Assembly (NCBI GenBank): GCA_025356655.1
Contig: JANXRW010000001.1
Span: 1-64,000, forward strand
From: Betaproteobacteria bacterium
GTDB lineage: Bacteria; Pseudomonadota; Gammaproteobacteria; Burkholderiales; SHXO01
Length of the DNA: 64,000 bases
Direction of reading: 5' to 3'
Shown in pieces: positions 1 to 9,857 of this stretch. The notes below the pieces were generated by a model. It was not told where the DNA came from. It did not search any database and saw only the letters and a list, made by a program, of their open reading frames with translations. Positions within the stretch are counted from its first letter, which is position 1; the number at the start of each line of letters is the position of its first letter. A program made the position numbers and the translations under genes.

Positions 1-141
1 AGCCCTATGCTTGGCTGAAGGACACCCTCGAAAAGCTGCCGGTGTGGCCGAACAGCCGCATCGACGAACTCCTGCCGCTGCGCCGGCCGAAGCCAACCTG
101 ATCCCGATCGTCGCCGCAAGGTGCCTTGGCTGGACGCTTAC
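1..141 (+). mobile_element. IS66-family insertion sequence, right end only
   Basis: Only the last 141 bases of the element lie in the window. They hold the C-terminal codons of an IS66-type transposase and then a terminus reading ...ggctggacgcttac. Its reverse complement begins GTAAGCG, which is the typical start of IS66-family terminal inverted repeats. Immediately after base 141 the sequence reads in frame as the interior of a serine recombinase (YLGEIC...), so the junction is sharp and the element is inserted inside that gene. IS66 elements usually duplicate 8 bp of target; tgtacctc (142-149) would then be one copy, the other lying outside the window. Confidence 0.75.
3..101 (+). CDS. IS66 transposase (TnpC), C-terminal 32 residues, partial
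   Basis: Reading frame 3 gives PYAWLKDTLEKLPVWPNSRI followed by DELLPLRRPKPT and a TGA stop. This matches the conserved C-terminal tail of IS66-family DDE transposases, where a P-Y-x-W-L-x-x-x-L-E pattern and a DELLP motif lie close to the stop. The rest of the protein, including its catalytic residues, is upstream of the window, so intactness cannot be judged. The frame stays open to the left edge. Confidence 0.75.
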   Translation, partial: PYAWLKDTLEKLPVWPNSRIDELLPLRRPKPT

Positions 142-809
142 TGTACCTCGGTGAGATCTGCAATCACGGCAACTGCTATCCCGGCCAGCACCAAGCCATC
201 CTCACCAGGGAGTTGTGGGACGCAGCGCATGCCATCATCGACAAGCGCAAGCAGGGACCGCGTATTCTGAATACCGAAAACCCGGCCCTGTTGTCTGGCC
301 TGCTATACGCCCCGGACGGGCAGCGCATGCTGCCATCGCACACCACCAAGAAAAATGGTCGCCGCTACCGGTATTACGTTCCCTATCTGGAAAAGCGACA
401 GTCGGCCGGTGCCACGCTGGATGCGCAGATGCAAAATATCGGCGCGTTGCCCGCCGGTGAGATTGAAGCGGCAGTACTCGCCCAAGTTCATCAGGTGCTG
501 CAGCAGCCGGAACTGATTGCGGCCGTTTGGCAGGCAGGCATGTCGATGCGGGACCGTGCAAAACTGGATGAGCCCACGGTTTTCGTGGCCATGCGACAGA
601 TGAGTACGGTCTGGGGCCAGCTATTCCCAAAGGAGCAGCATCGCATCCTGCGCCTGATGATTGATCGCGTCCAACTCCATGAAGATGGACTGGACATCAT
701 CTGGCGTGACGATAGTTGGCAGCGGTTCTGCCGGGAAATGAAAACCATGCCGCTGGTGGTAGAGCAGCGGACACCGGCAGAGGCCGACGAAATGGGCGAG
801 GTGCAATGA
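142..809 (+). pseudogene. Serine recombinase (site-specific), C-terminal part, split by IS66
   Basis: About 220 residues of the C-terminal half of a large serine recombinase. Visible features are YLGEI and a YPGQHQAI segment followed by LTRELWDAA (recombinase domain), then a LLSGLLYAPDGQRM segment with KNGRRYRYYV (the beta-ribbon region usual in these proteins, here lacking clear Cys pairs). A C-terminal helical segment follows. The catalytic N-terminal resolvase domain is absent because an IS66 element ends at base 141. A TTG at 126 inside the IS end could start translation, but it would give no catalytic domain. The stop overlaps the ATG of the next gene (ATGA), the coupling expected of an original recombinase cassette. 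It is inferred to be inactive. Confidence 0.8.
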
Positions 810-1300
810 TGATCGATGACAGCAAAATCGAGCACCCGTCAGGACGCAGAGTGGAAGTGACCCACACCGGAGCGCCAAGGCAATTCGAGTCTGGCGGGCG
901 GTCCGTTACGTTTGTGCCGTTGGCGATCAAGCGACGGCAATTCAGCAAGGTACTGATTCCGCCACCGGGCATGAACCATGCAGCCATCCAATCCTCATTG
1001 GATCTGCCGATGATCAGGACTATCGGGAAGGCCTTCTACTGGCAACGACTGCTTGATTCAGGCGAGGTAGCCAATGCCACGGATCTCGCCCGCAAGCTGA
1101 AGTTGGAACCTGGCTGGGTCGCCGAGGTGCTCCGGCTGACACGGCTGGCGCCGGATATCGTTCAGGCGATCATGGATGGGCGCCAGCCCCGCCAATTGAA
1201 CCTTCACGCCATCCGTGGTCGTCAGGCCGAAGTACCGGTGGACTGGGTGGAGCAGCGCGCCACGTTTGGGTTCACGGACCCTCGCAAATTCGCCGCGTGA
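806..1300 (+). CDS. Small HTH protein of a serine-recombinase cassette, function unknown
   Basis: 164 residues, ATG overlapping the recombinase stop by four bases (806-809). The N-terminal half (residues 1-60) is basic and has no motif I can name. Residues about 85-135 (NATDLARKLKLEPGWVAEVL, then RLTRLAPDIVQAIMDG) look like the helix-turn-helix of ParB/KorB-type proteins. The tail ends in a W-x-E-Q-R-x-x-F-G-F pattern. Proteins of this general shape often follow large serine recombinases in proteobacterial mobile cassettes; that is recall, not a search result. It probably binds DNA and may have regulated or assisted the recombinase. A longer reading frame from 716 overlaps the recombinase and is not preferred. 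Confidence 0.55.
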   Translation: MMIDDSKIEHPSGRRVEVTHTGAPRQFESGGRSVTFVPLAIKRRQFSKVLIPPPGMNHAAIQSSLDLPMIRTIGKAFYWQRLLDSGEVANATDLARKLKLEPGWVAEVLRLTRLAPDIVQAIMDGRQPRQLNLHAIRGRQAEVPVDWVEQRATFGFTDPRKFAA

Positions 1301-1532
1301 TGACAGTGCTGCACCACCTTGCCATGCCAACAATCCTCTCTGGCACACGTGTATCCTGTTGGCAGGAAACGGGTTCTGCGCGTGCCAAATCGACACGGTT
1401 CTCCACTGTTTTACAGAACACAGAGCAGAAAAGAATCGAACGGCGGCGGAATGAGGCGAGATATCGGCCAGTCGGCAACGCGACTGGCACTGGCAGAACG
1501 GGGCGAAACCCCGCGTGACGTGGCGGGAATGC

Positions 1533-1568
1533 AGAAAATGGAAAGGCCGACTGAGAACAGTCGGCCTT
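1533..1568 (-). terminator. Intrinsic terminator of tRNA-Phe
   Basis: A perfect 10-bp stem (1543-1552 with 1559-1568, loop of 6) lies directly 3' of the tRNA on the minus strand. On that strand it is followed by a pyrimidine-rich run (TTTCCATTTT). The position, 6 bases past the encoded CCA, fits termination of the tRNA transcript. Confidence 0.75.
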
Positions 1569-1574
1569 AAATAT

Positions 1575-1650
<76 letters not shown>

Positions 1651-1729
1651 ACGTTCCACAAGGGAAATTCACCGGGAAGTCCTGCTGGCATGCACCAGCG
1701 GGCCCCGAGCGGGGCCGGCGAAGCTCCGG

Positions 1730-1738
1730 ATTATAGCA
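1730..1738 (-). promoter_or_regulatory. Extended -10 promoter candidate for tRNA-Phe
   Basis: The minus strand reads TGCTATAAT, a perfect TATAAT with the TGn extension, followed by a GC-rich discriminator (CCGGAGC) of the kind seen at stringently controlled stable-RNA promoters. No good -35 is visible. The start would lie about 70 bases before the mature tRNA. The leader contains a perfect GGCCCC(GAGC/GCTC)GGGGCC palindrome around 1701-1716. Confidence 0.55.
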
Positions 1739-1755
1739 AAACTCCGCAGGACCGG

Positions 1756-1776
1756 GGGGCGGCACCTTGCCGCCCC
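1756..1776 (-). terminator. Hairpin after actP, possible terminator
   Basis: A perfect GGGGCGGC/GCCGCCCC 8-bp stem with a 5-base loop lies 10 bases beyond the actP stop. No U-tract follows directly; the first T run is about 15 bases on. It could be a weak or Rho-assisted terminator or an mRNA-stabilising hairpin. Confidence 0.45.
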
Positions 1777-1786
1777 TCGATTCCGA

Positions 1787-3682
1787 TCAGTGGGCCGCCG
1801 CGGCCTCGGCATGGATACCCGTGTTCTGGCGCACATAAAGCTCTTCCCACATCTCGTCGGCCCTACGGTCACGCCACAGAAGCGAGCCGATCACGACGAA
1901 CAGAAAGCCCAGGGGAATGGAGTAGATCCCGGGATTCTTGAGTTCGATGAGCGGCTTTTCCAGACCGAGGAAGCTGGTCTCCTGGCCCTCGAACTTCTTC
2001 ACCGTTCCCTGAGCCTTGGTCACGTCGGCGCGAAGTTTCTTCAAGGACGCTTCCGCCTTGGTCTTGGCGGCGTCCTGCAAGGTCACCAACTCAGCCTCGA
2101 TCTTGCTGATCTTAGCGGGCCCCGCATCGATCACTTTCTGCGCCTTCGCCCGCTCCAACTTCGGGTAGGTCATGTTGGGGGACACCATCATGAGCCCGAT
2201 CGCGGAGACGGACCCCACGAGCATGCCCAGGACAATCCCGCCAGTGTTGCAACGCTTCCAGTACAGCGTGAGCAGCACGCAAGGCAGATTGCTCGATGCG
2301 GCCACCGCAAAGGCGAGTGCGACCAGATGCGCCACGTTCTGACCCTTCGACAGGATCCCGATGGTAATCGCCAATGCCCCCACGATCAGCGCCGAGATCC
2401 GGGCAGCCGCCACTTCCTCGCCCTGCGTGGCGTGTTCGCCCTTGATCACGCCAACGTAGATGTCATGGGACATGGCCGAAGCCGAGGCCAGTACCAGGCC
2501 AGCCACCACCGCCACGATGGTGGCGAATGCCACTGCCGCGACAAATGCCAGGAAGAAGTTACCCAGGATCGAATCGGCACCGCCGCCGATAAACTGCGCC
2601 AGCAGGGGGCCTGCCATGTTGCCACCGGCGTCGAAACTCGAAATCTTCGCGGCCCCGACGTTAAGCGCTGCGCCCGTCCCGATGATCAGCGTGAGCACAT
2701 AGAACCCGCCGATAATGGCCATGGCCCAGAGGACGGATGTGCGCGCGGCTTGGGCGTTGGGTACGGTGAAGAAGCGCATGAGGATGTGGGGCATCCCTGC
2801 GGTCCCTAGCACCAGGGCCATGCCGAGCGAGATCTGGTCAATCGGGTTCTTGAGGAACAGCCCCGGCTCCAGAAAGCGTTGGCCCAACTGGTCCGGGGTC
2901 ATGGTCGTGGCTGCGTCACCCAGCAGTTTGGCCACCTGTACCTGCACCTTGGCGTCACCGATGACCGCCGAGAGGAAATCGGGAAGGCTAAATCCGTAGG
3001 GCACCCAGGTCAGGAACACCAGGAGGATCGAGGCCGTTACCAGGAGCACCGCCTTGATGATCTGTACCCAGGTCGTAGCCACCATACCGCCAAAGAGCAC
3101 GTAGGCGAGCATGAGAATTCCCACGACCACCACCGATACCTCGTAGTCGATGCCGATCAGGGTCTTGACGAGTACCCCGCCGCCCACCATTTGCGCCGTC
3201 AGGTAAAAGGTCGACACGGTGATGGTAGAGGCGGCCGCCACGACCTTGGCAGTTTTTGGGTCATTGCGGAACGCCAGGATGTCGCCCAGGGTGTACTTGC
3301 CAATGTTTCGGCAGGGCTCAGCGATGACCAACAGGACGGTGATGTAGGCGACCAGCCAGCCCACCGAGTACATGAAGCCATCGTAGCCGTAGAGGGAGAT
3401 CAGGCCTGCGATGCCCAGGAACGACGCCGCCGACAGGTAGTCGCCCGCGATCGCCCAGCCGTTTTGCAGCCCGCTGACCGAACGACCCGCCGCATAGAAC
3501 TGCTGAGTGCTCTGCACCCGCCTGGCCGCGCGGTAGGTAACGTACATGGTGAGCATGATGATCGCGCCAAAAACCCCGAAGGTCATGGGCTTGAACCGGT
3601 CATCCACCGCCCCGCCCTCGGCAAAGGCCTGGGTCCATCCGGCCAGCAGCACGAGGGCCGCCAATATACGCTGCCCAATCAT
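1787..3682 (-). CDS. actP: Cation/acetate symporter, SSS family
   Basis: 631-residue inner-membrane sodium:solute symporter. It starts with a signal-like segment (residues 1-21) and has about 13 hydrophobic helices. Family signatures include FYAAGRSVSGLQNGWAIAGD, YLSAASFLGIAGLI near residues 83-120, and GTAGMPHILMRFF near 294. Its expected role is uptake of acetate or a related small carboxylate with Na+. It overlaps the upstream DUF485 gene by four bases, the usual two-gene arrangement of ActP with its small partner. Odd point: before the last membrane helix there is a charged, helix-forming insert (about residues 508-568, rich in K, A, E) that is absent from E. coli ActP, which is about 549 residues. 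Substrate is inferred from family only. Confidence 0.88.
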   Translation of the reverse strand: MIGQRILAALVLLAGWTQAFAEGGAVDDRFKPMTFGVFGAIIMLTMYVTYRAARRVQSTQQFYAAGRSVSGLQNGWAIAGDYLSAASFLGIAGLISLYGYDGFMYSVGWLVAYITVLLVIAEPCRNIGKYTLGDILAFRNDPKTAKVVAAASTITVSTFYLTAQMVGGGVLVKTLIGIDYEVSVVVVGILMLAYVLFGGMVATTWVQIIKAVLLVTASILLVFLTWVPYGFSLPDFLSAVIGDAKVQVQVAKLLGDAATTMTPDQLGQRFLEPGLFLKNPIDQISLGMALVLGTAGMPHILMRFFTVPNAQAARTSVLWAMAIIGGFYVLTLIIGTGAALNVGAAKISSFDAGGNMAGPLLAQFIGGGADSILGNFFLAFVAAVAFATIVAVVAGLVLASASAMSHDIYVGVIKGEHATQGEEVAAARISALIVGALAITIGILSKGQNVAHLVALAFAVAASSNLPCVLLTLYWKRCNTGGIVLGMLVGSVSAIGLMMVSPNMTYPKLERAKAQKVIDAGPAKISKIEAELVTLQDAAKTKAEASLKKLRADVTKAQGTVKKFEGQETSFLGLEKPLIELKNPGIYSIPLGFLFVVIGSLLWRDRRADEMWEELYVRQNTGIHAEAAAAH

Positions 3683-4008
3683 GCCGCCCTCCCCTTCATT
3701 CCCGCTGCGTTTTTAACGATGTCTGCCGTCATCGGGTCGAAGACCCGGTTTGCCGTGCGCGCGTAATAGTAGGCAATGCCCCAGGCCACGATGAACTCGG
3801 AGAGTGCGAACAAAATACCGACGTTGACGGGCCCCCACACTTTGATCTTGAACAGGTCTGGTGTGTAAGCCGCGCCGACGGGCAACAGGAAGTAGTAGAC
3901 GATCGACAAGACCATCAGCGTCCAGAGGACACTGGTCTTTCTCTTGTGCAGTGCCTGAAAACGCGGATCCGCGTCTATGGCAACCCAGTTCATGGGCTGT
4001 TGCGACAT
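3679..4008 (-). CDS. DUF485 small membrane protein, symporter partner
   Basis: 109 residues with two transmembrane segments (about 28-50 and 60-85). The N-terminus carries the DPRFQALHKRK pattern typical of DUF485/YjcH proteins, which are encoded just upstream of ActP-type symporters. The start is ATG at 4008 with a strong GGAGGGGAG ribosome site; the frame is open further upstream but with no comparable signal. The stop overlaps the actP start (ATGA), so the pair is translationally coupled. The role is not settled in the family; an accessory subunit of the symporter is the usual assumption. Confidence 0.85.
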   Translation of the reverse strand: MSQQPMNWVAIDADPRFQALHKRKTSVLWTLMVLSIVYYFLLPVGAAYTPDLFKIKVWGPVNVGILFALSEFIVAWGIAYYYARTANRVFDPMTADIVKNAAGMKGRAA

Positions 4009-4189
4009 GTTCTCCCCTCCTGACTGTTTGTTATTGCGAGCGAGTCTGTGCCCTCGTTTCCCCTCACCGCCATCGAGACGGGCGAGAGGCGGAATGCACT
4101 GCAAATACGCCACAGCGGCCCTGGCTCTGCCGCCCGAGGATAGTCCGGGGACCGGGAAAAGTCAAAATTCTGCAACCGAGCGCATCCAT

Positions 4190-4220
4190 AAAGAAGGCCC
4201 CGCCAACTGCGCGGGGCCTT
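4190..4220 (-). terminator. Intrinsic terminator of groES-groEL
   Basis: A perfect AAGGCCCCGC/GCGGGGCCTT 10-bp stem (4194-4203 with 4211-4220) with a 7-base loop. On the minus strand it is followed by TCTTTAT. It lies about 50 bases past the groEL stop. Confidence 0.8.
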
Positions 4221-4272
4221 CGGGCGCTGTGTTCGGGGTCCACTACCGTGGCGTTGGACCCCGAGTAGGGCT

Positions 4273-5931
<1,659 letters not shown>

Positions 5932-5973
5932 TTAGGGGGCGAAGCAATCCATCAGCGGGTGCAAGGGCGCCCT

Positions 5974-6267
5974 TTAGGCGGATTCGAGCACGCCCATGAT
6001 GTCGTCTTCGCGCATCACCAGTAGTTCCACGCCATCGACTTTCACGGTCTGCCCGGAGTACTTGCCGAACAGCACCTTGTCGCCAACCTTGACGTCCACC
6101 GGACGCGTCTTGCCGTCCTCGAGGATCTTTCCGTTTCCCACGGCTAGCACCTCGCCGGTATCGGGCTTCTCGGCGGCCGTATCCGGAATCACGATTCCAG
6201 AGGCCGTCTTGCGCTCCTCTTCCAGGCGTTTGACGACGACCCGATCGTGCAGGGGGCGGATTCTCAT
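5974..6267 (-). CDS. groS: Co-chaperonin GroES (Hsp10)
   Basis: 97 residues. Forms the heptameric lid of the GroEL chamber. It starts [20 protein letters not shown] and contains the mobile loop ([11 protein letters not shown], residues about 22-32), then [11 protein letters not shown] and the conserved C-terminal [11 protein letters not shown]. The ATG at 6267 is preceded by GAGGAGAAA at good spacing. First gene of groES-groEL. Confidence 0.98.
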   Translation of the reverse strand: MRIRPLHDRVVVKRLEEERKTASGIVIPDTAAEKPDTGEVLAVGNGKILEDGKTRPVDVKVGDKVLFGKYSGQTVKVDGVELLVMREDDIMGVLESA

Positions 6268-6321
6268 GTGTCGTTTCTCCTCGGTACAGACTCTGTCGGT
6301 TAACAGGATCGAAATTATCTG

Positions 6322-6348
6322 TCAGCACTCATTGCCAACGAGTGCTAA
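6322..6348 (-). promoter_or_regulatory. CIRCE operator (HrcA binding site)
   Basis: On the minus strand the sequence reads TTAGCACTC-N9-GAGTGCTGA, which is the CIRCE inverted repeat (consensus TTAGCACTC-N9-GAGTGCTAA) with one mismatch. It begins at the last base of the -10 box of the groES promoter and lies 55 bases before groES, so HrcA bound here would block initiation. Repression by HrcA, released on heat or unfolding stress, is the established function. hrcA itself is not in the window. Confidence 0.93.
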
Positions 6349-6376
6349 TAATAGCGACGAACGCGACAGTTTTCAA
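6348..6376 (-). promoter_or_regulatory. Sigma70-type promoter of groES-groEL
   Basis: The minus strand has TTGAAA (6371-6376), a 17-base spacer and TATTAT (6348-6353), each box 5/6 to consensus. The -35 with its flank (CCCCTTGAAA) also fits the sigma32 -35 element, but no CCCCAT-type sigma32 -10 is visible at the right spacing. The rest of 6377-6607, upstream of the deacetylase, shows no other feature I can name. Confidence 0.8.
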
Positions 6377-6607
6377 GGGGGCGTGGCTAAACGTGCGCAG
6401 GGCCAGCGGGCGCCGCCCTAGCCACCTCCCACCTTGGACGGACTTCGCCAAGCCAGGGGTTTCAGCCATTTTAGTAGCAGTGAGCGCTTACACATTAGGC
6501 GCTTTTGGGTGGCTACATTAATGGACCGCACTCATTTGGTATGCCGCCAGCGGAGGCCGAAGGCGTCCTGTCCGGTAGACTGCGCACCTAACCCAGGAGC
6601 CCGCTCC

Positions 6608-7879
6608 ATGGAAACATCGTCTCGTCGCCCTCGCCTGCGCTGCACGCGCTGGCCGACCATCTTGCTGCTGCTCGCCCTGTCGCCCTGCGCCTCGGCCCAG
6701 GACAAGCCCGGCGCGGCCGGCCTGGCGGAGCAGTTGGTGAACAATTTCCGTGCGCTAATCCTTCTGCACGAAGCGCACCCGCACAAGCTATCGCGGCAGG
6801 ATTCCGCCCTGGGACAGCATTTGTTCCACCAGAATCGGATGCTGGCGGCGGCGCTGGTGGAACTGGCCACGGGCAGCCCTGCGTCCTGCTCGGAGTTGCT
6901 GCAGAAAGCCGCAGACGAGCCCCTGTGGAAGGACGTGGACCGGCTCGCGCTGGGTGGCACCGTGAGCGAACTCGCCCTGCGCCTGCCACCGGGGAACCCC
7001 TGCGCCCAGGGCGTAGACCAGGCCCGCCGGCAGTTAAGCACGGTGCGGGCGCACTATGACCGTGAGTTCACCGCCTCGCTGGGGGCGAGCCATGGCGCGG
7101 CGCCACCGCGGCCCGAGTGGTCTGCCTACCTCGCTTTCCTGCGTTCGCTGCCGACCCGCCCGGCCCAACCCTTGCCTGAGCCGCCGTCCCCCATTGACGA
7201 TCCAGCCCTGCGCGAACTCGCTGGCGAGGGGGAGCGCGATGAGTGGACGCACGCCGACCTGCCGCACCTGCGCCTGCTGCTCACCTTCGACGACGGCCCC
7301 CACCCGCTTCACACCCCCCGCGTGCTCGACATCCTCAAGCGCTACGGCATCAAGGCCGTATTCTTTCAGGTCGGCCAGAATCTGGGCACGCTCGGCGCTG
7401 ACGGGACGCCCGCCTTGCGGGAACCGAGCCTCGTGCGCCGCATGCTCGATGAAGGGCACGTGATTGCCAATCACACCTACACGCACGCCCTACTCCCGCA
7501 CCTGGACGAAGTGCGGCTCAGTGACGAAATCGACCGCACGGAGGCGCTCCTGGTGGCAGCCGCAGGCGACCGGCCGGGGCACGGCGCGCTGTTTCGCCCC
7601 CCGTACGGAGCGCGCAACGACCTGGTACTCGCAGAAGTCACCGCCCGCGGGTTGCGCTCTGTGCTGTGGAACATCGACTCCCGAGACTGGGCTGACCCGA
7701 TCCCTCGGTCCATCGTGACCCGGGTCGTGGAGGAAGCGCTCCACGAAGGCCGCGGTATCGTGTTGCTGCATGACATACATCCGCGTACGGTCGAGGCGCT
7801 ACCGATTCTGCTCGACGAACTCCTGCGCCGGGGCTTCCGCTTCGCACGCTACGCGGAAGGTCGCCTGGTCAATGACTGA
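6608..7879 (+). CDS. Exported polysaccharide deacetylase (NodB/CE4 domain)
   Basis: 423 residues. A signal peptide (basic residues, then TILLLLALSPCASAQ) precedes a 200-residue region of unknown function and a C-terminal NodB domain. Metal and catalytic motifs are visible: TFDDG near residue 226, H-T-x-x-H in NHTYTH near 288, and RPPYG near 329. These fit a metal-dependent deacetylase acting on N-acetylated sugars in the periplasm or outside the cell. ATG 6608 was chosen because AGGAG precedes it by 9 bases and the signal peptide starts there; the frame extends to 6434 without support. Substrate is unknown. It stands alone between groES (divergent) and the diguanylate cyclase. Confidence 0.85.
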   Translation: METSSRRPRLRCTRWPTILLLLALSPCASAQDKPGAAGLAEQLVNNFRALILLHEAHPHKLSRQDSALGQHLFHQNRMLAAALVELATGSPASCSELLQKAADEPLWKDVDRLALGGTVSELALRLPPGNPCAQGVDQARRQLSTVRAHYDREFTASLGASHGAAPPRPEWSAYLAFLRSLPTRPAQPLPEPPSPIDDPALRELAGEGERDEWTHADLPHLRLLLTFDDGPHPLHTPRVLDILKRYGIKAVFFQVGQNLGTLGADGTPALREPSLVRRMLDEGHVIANHTYTHALLPHLDEVRLSDEIDRTEALLVAAAGDRPGHGALFRPPYGARNDLVLAEVTARGLRSVLWNIDSRDWADPIPRSIVTRVVEEALHEGRGIVLLHDIHPRTVEALPILLDELLRRGFRFARYAEGRLVND

Positions 7880-7972
7880 CTAGGGCGGCGGAGCATCTCC
7901 TATCGGTCGATAAGCACGGGTGTATGCTGAGAATCCGTCGCCTTGGCGCAGACCGAGCGCAAACTCGCACCC

Positions 7973-9847
7973 ATGACCAGAAAGGCACTCTCCCTTAGGA
8001 CGCATCTACTGCTAAGTGCGCTCGTGGTGTCGCTGATGGTGGCACTGGTGGCAGCCTACGCCGTCTACGAGCAGCGCTCTTCGGTGACGGCCCTGGTCAT
8101 GGCCGAGGCAGCAGATCTCGCCAGCGCCCTTGCCTACCATGCGCCCGACGATGCGCACGAGGCCGCCCAGCTCGCCGCCTACGTGCGGCGCACCGCCGCC
8201 CTCTTCGGGCGGGACATGGTTTTCTTGGACACGCGCAAGCGCGGCGTCGCGGACGCTGACCCGGCGCAGGTGGGTCAAGTCTATCGCCATGACCTCAACA
8301 ACGAGGTGGCACTCACGCTGCAAGATGGCCGGGCGCGCTATTTCACGGCGCGCAGCGCACGGTTTCCCTCCGGCGTCCAACAGGTGGTCGTGGCTTGGCG
8401 CCAGCGGCAGGCTGGGGACAACGGGCCCATCGTCGGTGCCCTGATCATGGAGTACACGCCGAAGCACACCGAACTCGAACAGGTCGTGCGCTCGGAGTCC
8501 TATCTGATTATCCCCCTGGCGGTAGCCTGCATTGGTGTGGCGCTCCTGGCCAGTCTGACCGTCGCCGCGCGCATAAGCCAGCCGATCTCCCGGCTGCGCG
8601 ACGCGGCGGCTGCCATCGCCGCCGGACAATTCGAGGCACGCGTGGAGCGGGCGGGCCCCCAGGAAGTTGCTTCCCTCGGCCAAGCCTTCAACGGCATGGC
8701 CACGGAGCTCATGCGCTACCGCGATGCGCTGACCGCACGTGGGCGGGACTTGGAGGCCGCCATCGGGGAACGCACGGCCGAGCTCAATCACGCCAATGAC
8801 GAGTTGCGCCAGCGGGCGACCGAGTTGGCCAAGCACAACGAGGAAATGACGGTATTGAGCCGCATCAACGAATTCCTCCAGGCCAGCGACAACGAATCGG
8901 AGGCCTACGTCGTGCTGTCGCAGACGACAGCCCAGCTATTCCCCGGCGACTCGGGCGCGTTCTACGTACTCAGTGCCTCGCGAAACGTCCTCGACCGCGT
9001 GTCTCAATGGGGCGCCGTGCCCGCGCAAGCGGTGGAATTCGCGCCCAGCGAATGCTGGGCCCTTCGCCGCGGCAAAGCGCATCTGGTCGTCGGCTCGGAG
9101 CCGCGTTGCAACCACGTTGGTGCGGACACCGCACGCTATCTGTGCGTGCCTCTGCTCGCGCATGGGGAAACGCTGGGAGTCCTGCACATCGTCGACGGAA
9201 GCACAGGCCGGCCATCGGGCGAGGAATTCCGGCTCGCGCGCAACCTAGCCGAGAGCGTGAGCCTGGCCGTCGCCAACCTGCGGCTTCGCGATGCTATGCG
9301 CAACCTCTCCATGCGCGACTCGCTAACCGGCTTGTATAACCGACGCTATGTGGAGGAGGCACTGCCCCAGGAGTTCCACCGGGCGAAGCGGCAGGGCTCG
9401 AAGGTCGCCGTTATCATGATCGACCTGGACCACTTCAAAGGCTTCAATGACCGCTTTGGGCACGACGCGGGCGATGCCGTGCTGCGTGAACTCGGCCAGT
9501 TCCTGCGCCGCCAGGTGCGCGAGAGTGACGTCGCCTGCCGTTACGGTGGGGAGGAGTTCATGATGATCCTCGGCGGCACGAGCCTGGAAGGCGCTCGCGT
9601 GCGCGCCGAAGAACTCTGCGCCGGAGCCCAGCGCCTGGAAGTGGTGCACGACCAAGTGGTGCTGGGGCCGGTGACCCTGTCCCTTGGCGTGGCGATATTT
9701 CCGGACCAGGGCGCCGACCCGAAAAGCGTCATCAAAGCAGCCGACACCGCCCTCTACCGTGCCAAGCGCGCGGGGCGAGACCGTGTGGAGGTCTATGCAC
9801 CGCCCCCCCCGGCGCCGCCCAGCGACGCCCAGACCCAGCCAAGCTAG
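7973..9847 (+). CDS. Membrane diguanylate cyclase (HAMP-GAF-GGDEF)
   Basis: 624 residues. TM helix 1 (about 10-33) and TM helix 2 (about 175-200) bracket a periplasmic sensor region of unassigned fold. A HAMP segment (RISQPISRLRDAAAAIAAGQ) and a coiled coil (GERTAELNHANDELRQRATE) follow, then a GAF-like domain (about 300-440). A complete GGDEF domain has the active site GGEEF near residue 524 and an upstream RESD that provides the RxxD inhibitory site. It should make c-di-GMP and be product-inhibited. The start is uncertain: ATG 7973 or TTG 7943. A PilZ protein (45853) elsewhere in the window is a possible type of reader; a direct link is not shown. Confidence 0.9.
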   Translation: MTRKALSLRTHLLLSALVVSLMVALVAAYAVYEQRSSVTALVMAEAADLASALAYHAPDDAHEAAQLAAYVRRTAALFGRDMVFLDTRKRGVADADPAQVGQVYRHDLNNEVALTLQDGRARYFTARSARFPSGVQQVVVAWRQRQAGDNGPIVGALIMEYTPKHTELEQVVRSESYLIIPLAVACIGVALLASLTVAARISQPISRLRDAAAAIAAGQFEARVERAGPQEVASLGQAFNGMATELMRYRDALTARGRDLEAAIGERTAELNHANDELRQRATELAKHNEEMTVLSRINEFLQASDNESEAYVVLSQTTAQLFPGDSGAFYVLSASRNVLDRVSQWGAVPAQAVEFAPSECWALRRGKAHLVVGSEPRCNHVGADTARYLCVPLLAHGETLGVLHIVDGSTGRPSGEEFRLARNLAESVSLAVANLRLRDAMRNLSMRDSLTGLYNRRYVEEALPQEFHRAKRQGSKVAVIMIDLDHFKGFNDRFGHDAGDAVLRELGQFLRRQVRESDVACRYGGEEFMMILGGTSLEGARVRAEELCAGAQRLEVVHDQVVLGPVTLSLGVAIFPDQGADPKSVIKAADTALYRAKRAGRDRVEVYAPPPPAPPSDAQTQPS

Positions 9848-9857
9848 CCCTGGCAAA

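Noticed and set aside
1428-1442. gaatcgaac near 1431 matching part of tRNA-Phe, considered as an attachment-site copy
   Set aside because: Only 9 bases match, and they fall in the universal T-loop. Too short to support an att duplication.
2879-3766. 295-codon plus-strand frame opposite actP, and a 339-codon one from 1790
   Set aside because: Low-complexity His/Asp/Gly-rich translation typical of the antisense of a GC-rich membrane-protein gene; no ribosome site or family likeness.
6480-6493. gtgagcgcttacac as a LacI-type operator before the polysaccharide deacetylase
   Set aside because: Short and imperfect palindrome with no regulator gene nearby. Expected by chance in this composition.
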